In this document: positions 39,982 through 40,426 of the stretch, one piece after another
Numbering within the stretch: the first letter of the stretch is position 1
How the letters are laid out: the number at the start of each line of letters is the position of its first letter
Assembly (NCBI GenBank): GCA_012516075.1
Contig: JAAYXE010000088.1
Coordinates: 1-40,426, forward strand
Direction of reading: 5' to 3'
From: Chloroflexota bacterium
GTDB lineage: Bacteria > Chloroflexota > Anaerolineae > Anaerolineales > UBA4823
DNA: 40,426 bases
Notes under the pieces: model-generated
What the model was told of the DNA's origin: nothing
The model's input: only the letters and a program-made list of their open reading frames with translations
Database searches by the model: none
Made by a program: the position numbers and the translations under genes

Positions 39982-40142
39982 CTTACCTCTCTGTAAGCCT
40001 GACAGGATTGTAGAGCCGGGCAGCACCCCGCCGGACCGCAGCGCGATAAGATTACAGCAGCAAGCTGGCGGGGGCGGTCTGCGCGCTGTGTCAGCCCCCT
40101 GATCCCAGCCATCTCCGCGGAGTAAACGATCCGGACGACTCG

Positions 40143-40426
40143 ATGAAGCCGCTCAAATTGTCGTACATCCTGCTCGGGGTGCTTCTCGCTGGCATGGCGC
40201 TCACGGGCTGCAGCCCTGTGGTGGCCCCGGCTGCGGCGCAGGCCATGGCCACCCCGTATATCAGGGCCACGGCAGCCCCGGCAGCCACCCGCACGCCCCT
40301 GCGGCGCGCACACGAAGGCGCGCGTCGCAGGCTTCCCGGTAACGGGGGAAAGGCGTCGAACTCATCGTTCGCAGCTCCAGGGTGGGGTGCCGTCGAGCAC
40401 GTGCGACAGGTCTCACAGCCCAGGAC
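40143..40426 (+). CDS. lipoprotein, N-terminal part, cut by the window edge
   Basis: The open frame from the ATG at 40143 runs to the end of the window (about 94 residues). It begins with a lipoprotein signal peptide (MKPLKLSYILLGVLLAGMAL, then T-G-Cys23) and an Ala/Pro/Thr-rich linker (VAPAAAQAMATPYIRATAAPAATRT in outline), the local style of exported proteins. The part after residue 60 is rich in Arg and Gly and shows no family pattern, so a frame error near the edge is possible. No strong ribosome site. The identity cannot be told. Confidence 0.55.
   Translation, partial: MKPLKLSYILLGVLLAGMALTGCSPVVAPAAAQAMATPYIRATAAPAATRTPLRRAHEGARRRLPGNGGKASNSSFAAPGWGAVEHVRQVSQPR

Noticed and set aside
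40143..40426. A sortase or other named exported enzyme at the right edge.
   Set aside because: Only a lipoprotein signal peptide and linker are visible; the remaining sequence shows no catalytic motif.
1..40426. CRISPR arrays, prophage genes, transposases, toxin-antitoxin or restriction-modification genes.
   Set aside because: No regularly spaced direct repeats, integrase, transposase or defence-type protein was recognised on either strand.

Overview
The window reads as a chromosomal segment of a GC-rich, probably anaerobic or facultative bacterium of the phylum Chloroflexota, most likely class Anaerolineae. This is an inference from gene style: a very long multi-GAF histidine kinase, Pro/Thr-rich lipoproteins, PATAN (DUF4388) and MglA-like GTPase genes, tandem DarA-like proteins, and the small DUF4190/DUF4126/DUF2085 membrane proteins. 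No rRNA or phylogenetic marker is present to prove it. Genes are densely packed in short operons. There is no prophage, CRISPR array or recognisable IS element.

Left part (1-4440): a nucleoid-associated protein of the NdpA/YejK type converges with a minus-strand unit of two tandem DarA-like PII-fold proteins and an MFS transporter. A lipoate-protein ligase gene follows, broken by a one-base frameshift.

Metal island (4465-13569), the most interesting part. A GntR-type HTH protein fused to a periplasmic-binding-protein-like sensor domain precedes a sigma70 promoter with an inverted-repeat operator at the predicted start site. Downstream lie tungstate ABC transporter genes tupB, tupC and tupA, with TupA carrying an extra C-terminal domain. 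They are followed by a molybdenum/tungsten storage protein-like gene (MoSto, amino-acid-kinase fold), a stand-alone DDTD kinase-like domain resembling the N-terminus of archaeal TiaS, and a complete ECF-type transporter: fused double ATPase, EcfT, a membrane-anchored extracytoplasmic protein and an S component. I see only one strong promoter and one strong terminator around these nine genes. The extra TupA domain and the anchored ECF protein look like distant members of the same molybdopterin-oxidoreductase-like fold. I propose one regulated uptake, storage and second-transport system for tungstate/molybdate or a related cofactor.

Middle (13597-16617): a minus-strand ECF sigma factor/anti-sigma pair with a membrane protein, a gene-free stretch holding a composite palindromic repeat, and tRNA-Asn with a consensus promoter and terminator.

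Signalling and lipid cluster (16618-29426): PATAN protein, MglA-like GTPase, alpha/beta hydrolase, hexapeptide-repeat protein, a reductase resembling cyanobacterial acyl-ACP reductase, a REC-GGDEF-like regulator, a 1951-residue kinase with about eight GAF domains, a REC protein, and a second hydrolase paralogous to the first but lacking the nucleophile serine.

Thiamine unit (29446-34188): a TPP riboswitch, whose terminator 3' arm also holds the Shine-Dalgarno sequence, controls thiamine pyrophosphokinase and a thiamine-type ABC transporter (binding protein, permease, ATPase).

Right part (34372-40426): a two-domain rhodanese, a DUF402 protein, a minus-strand run of small membrane proteins, a gene-free stretch with two tandem MITE-like repeats, a DUF3048 lipoprotein and the start of another lipoprotein cut by the window edge.
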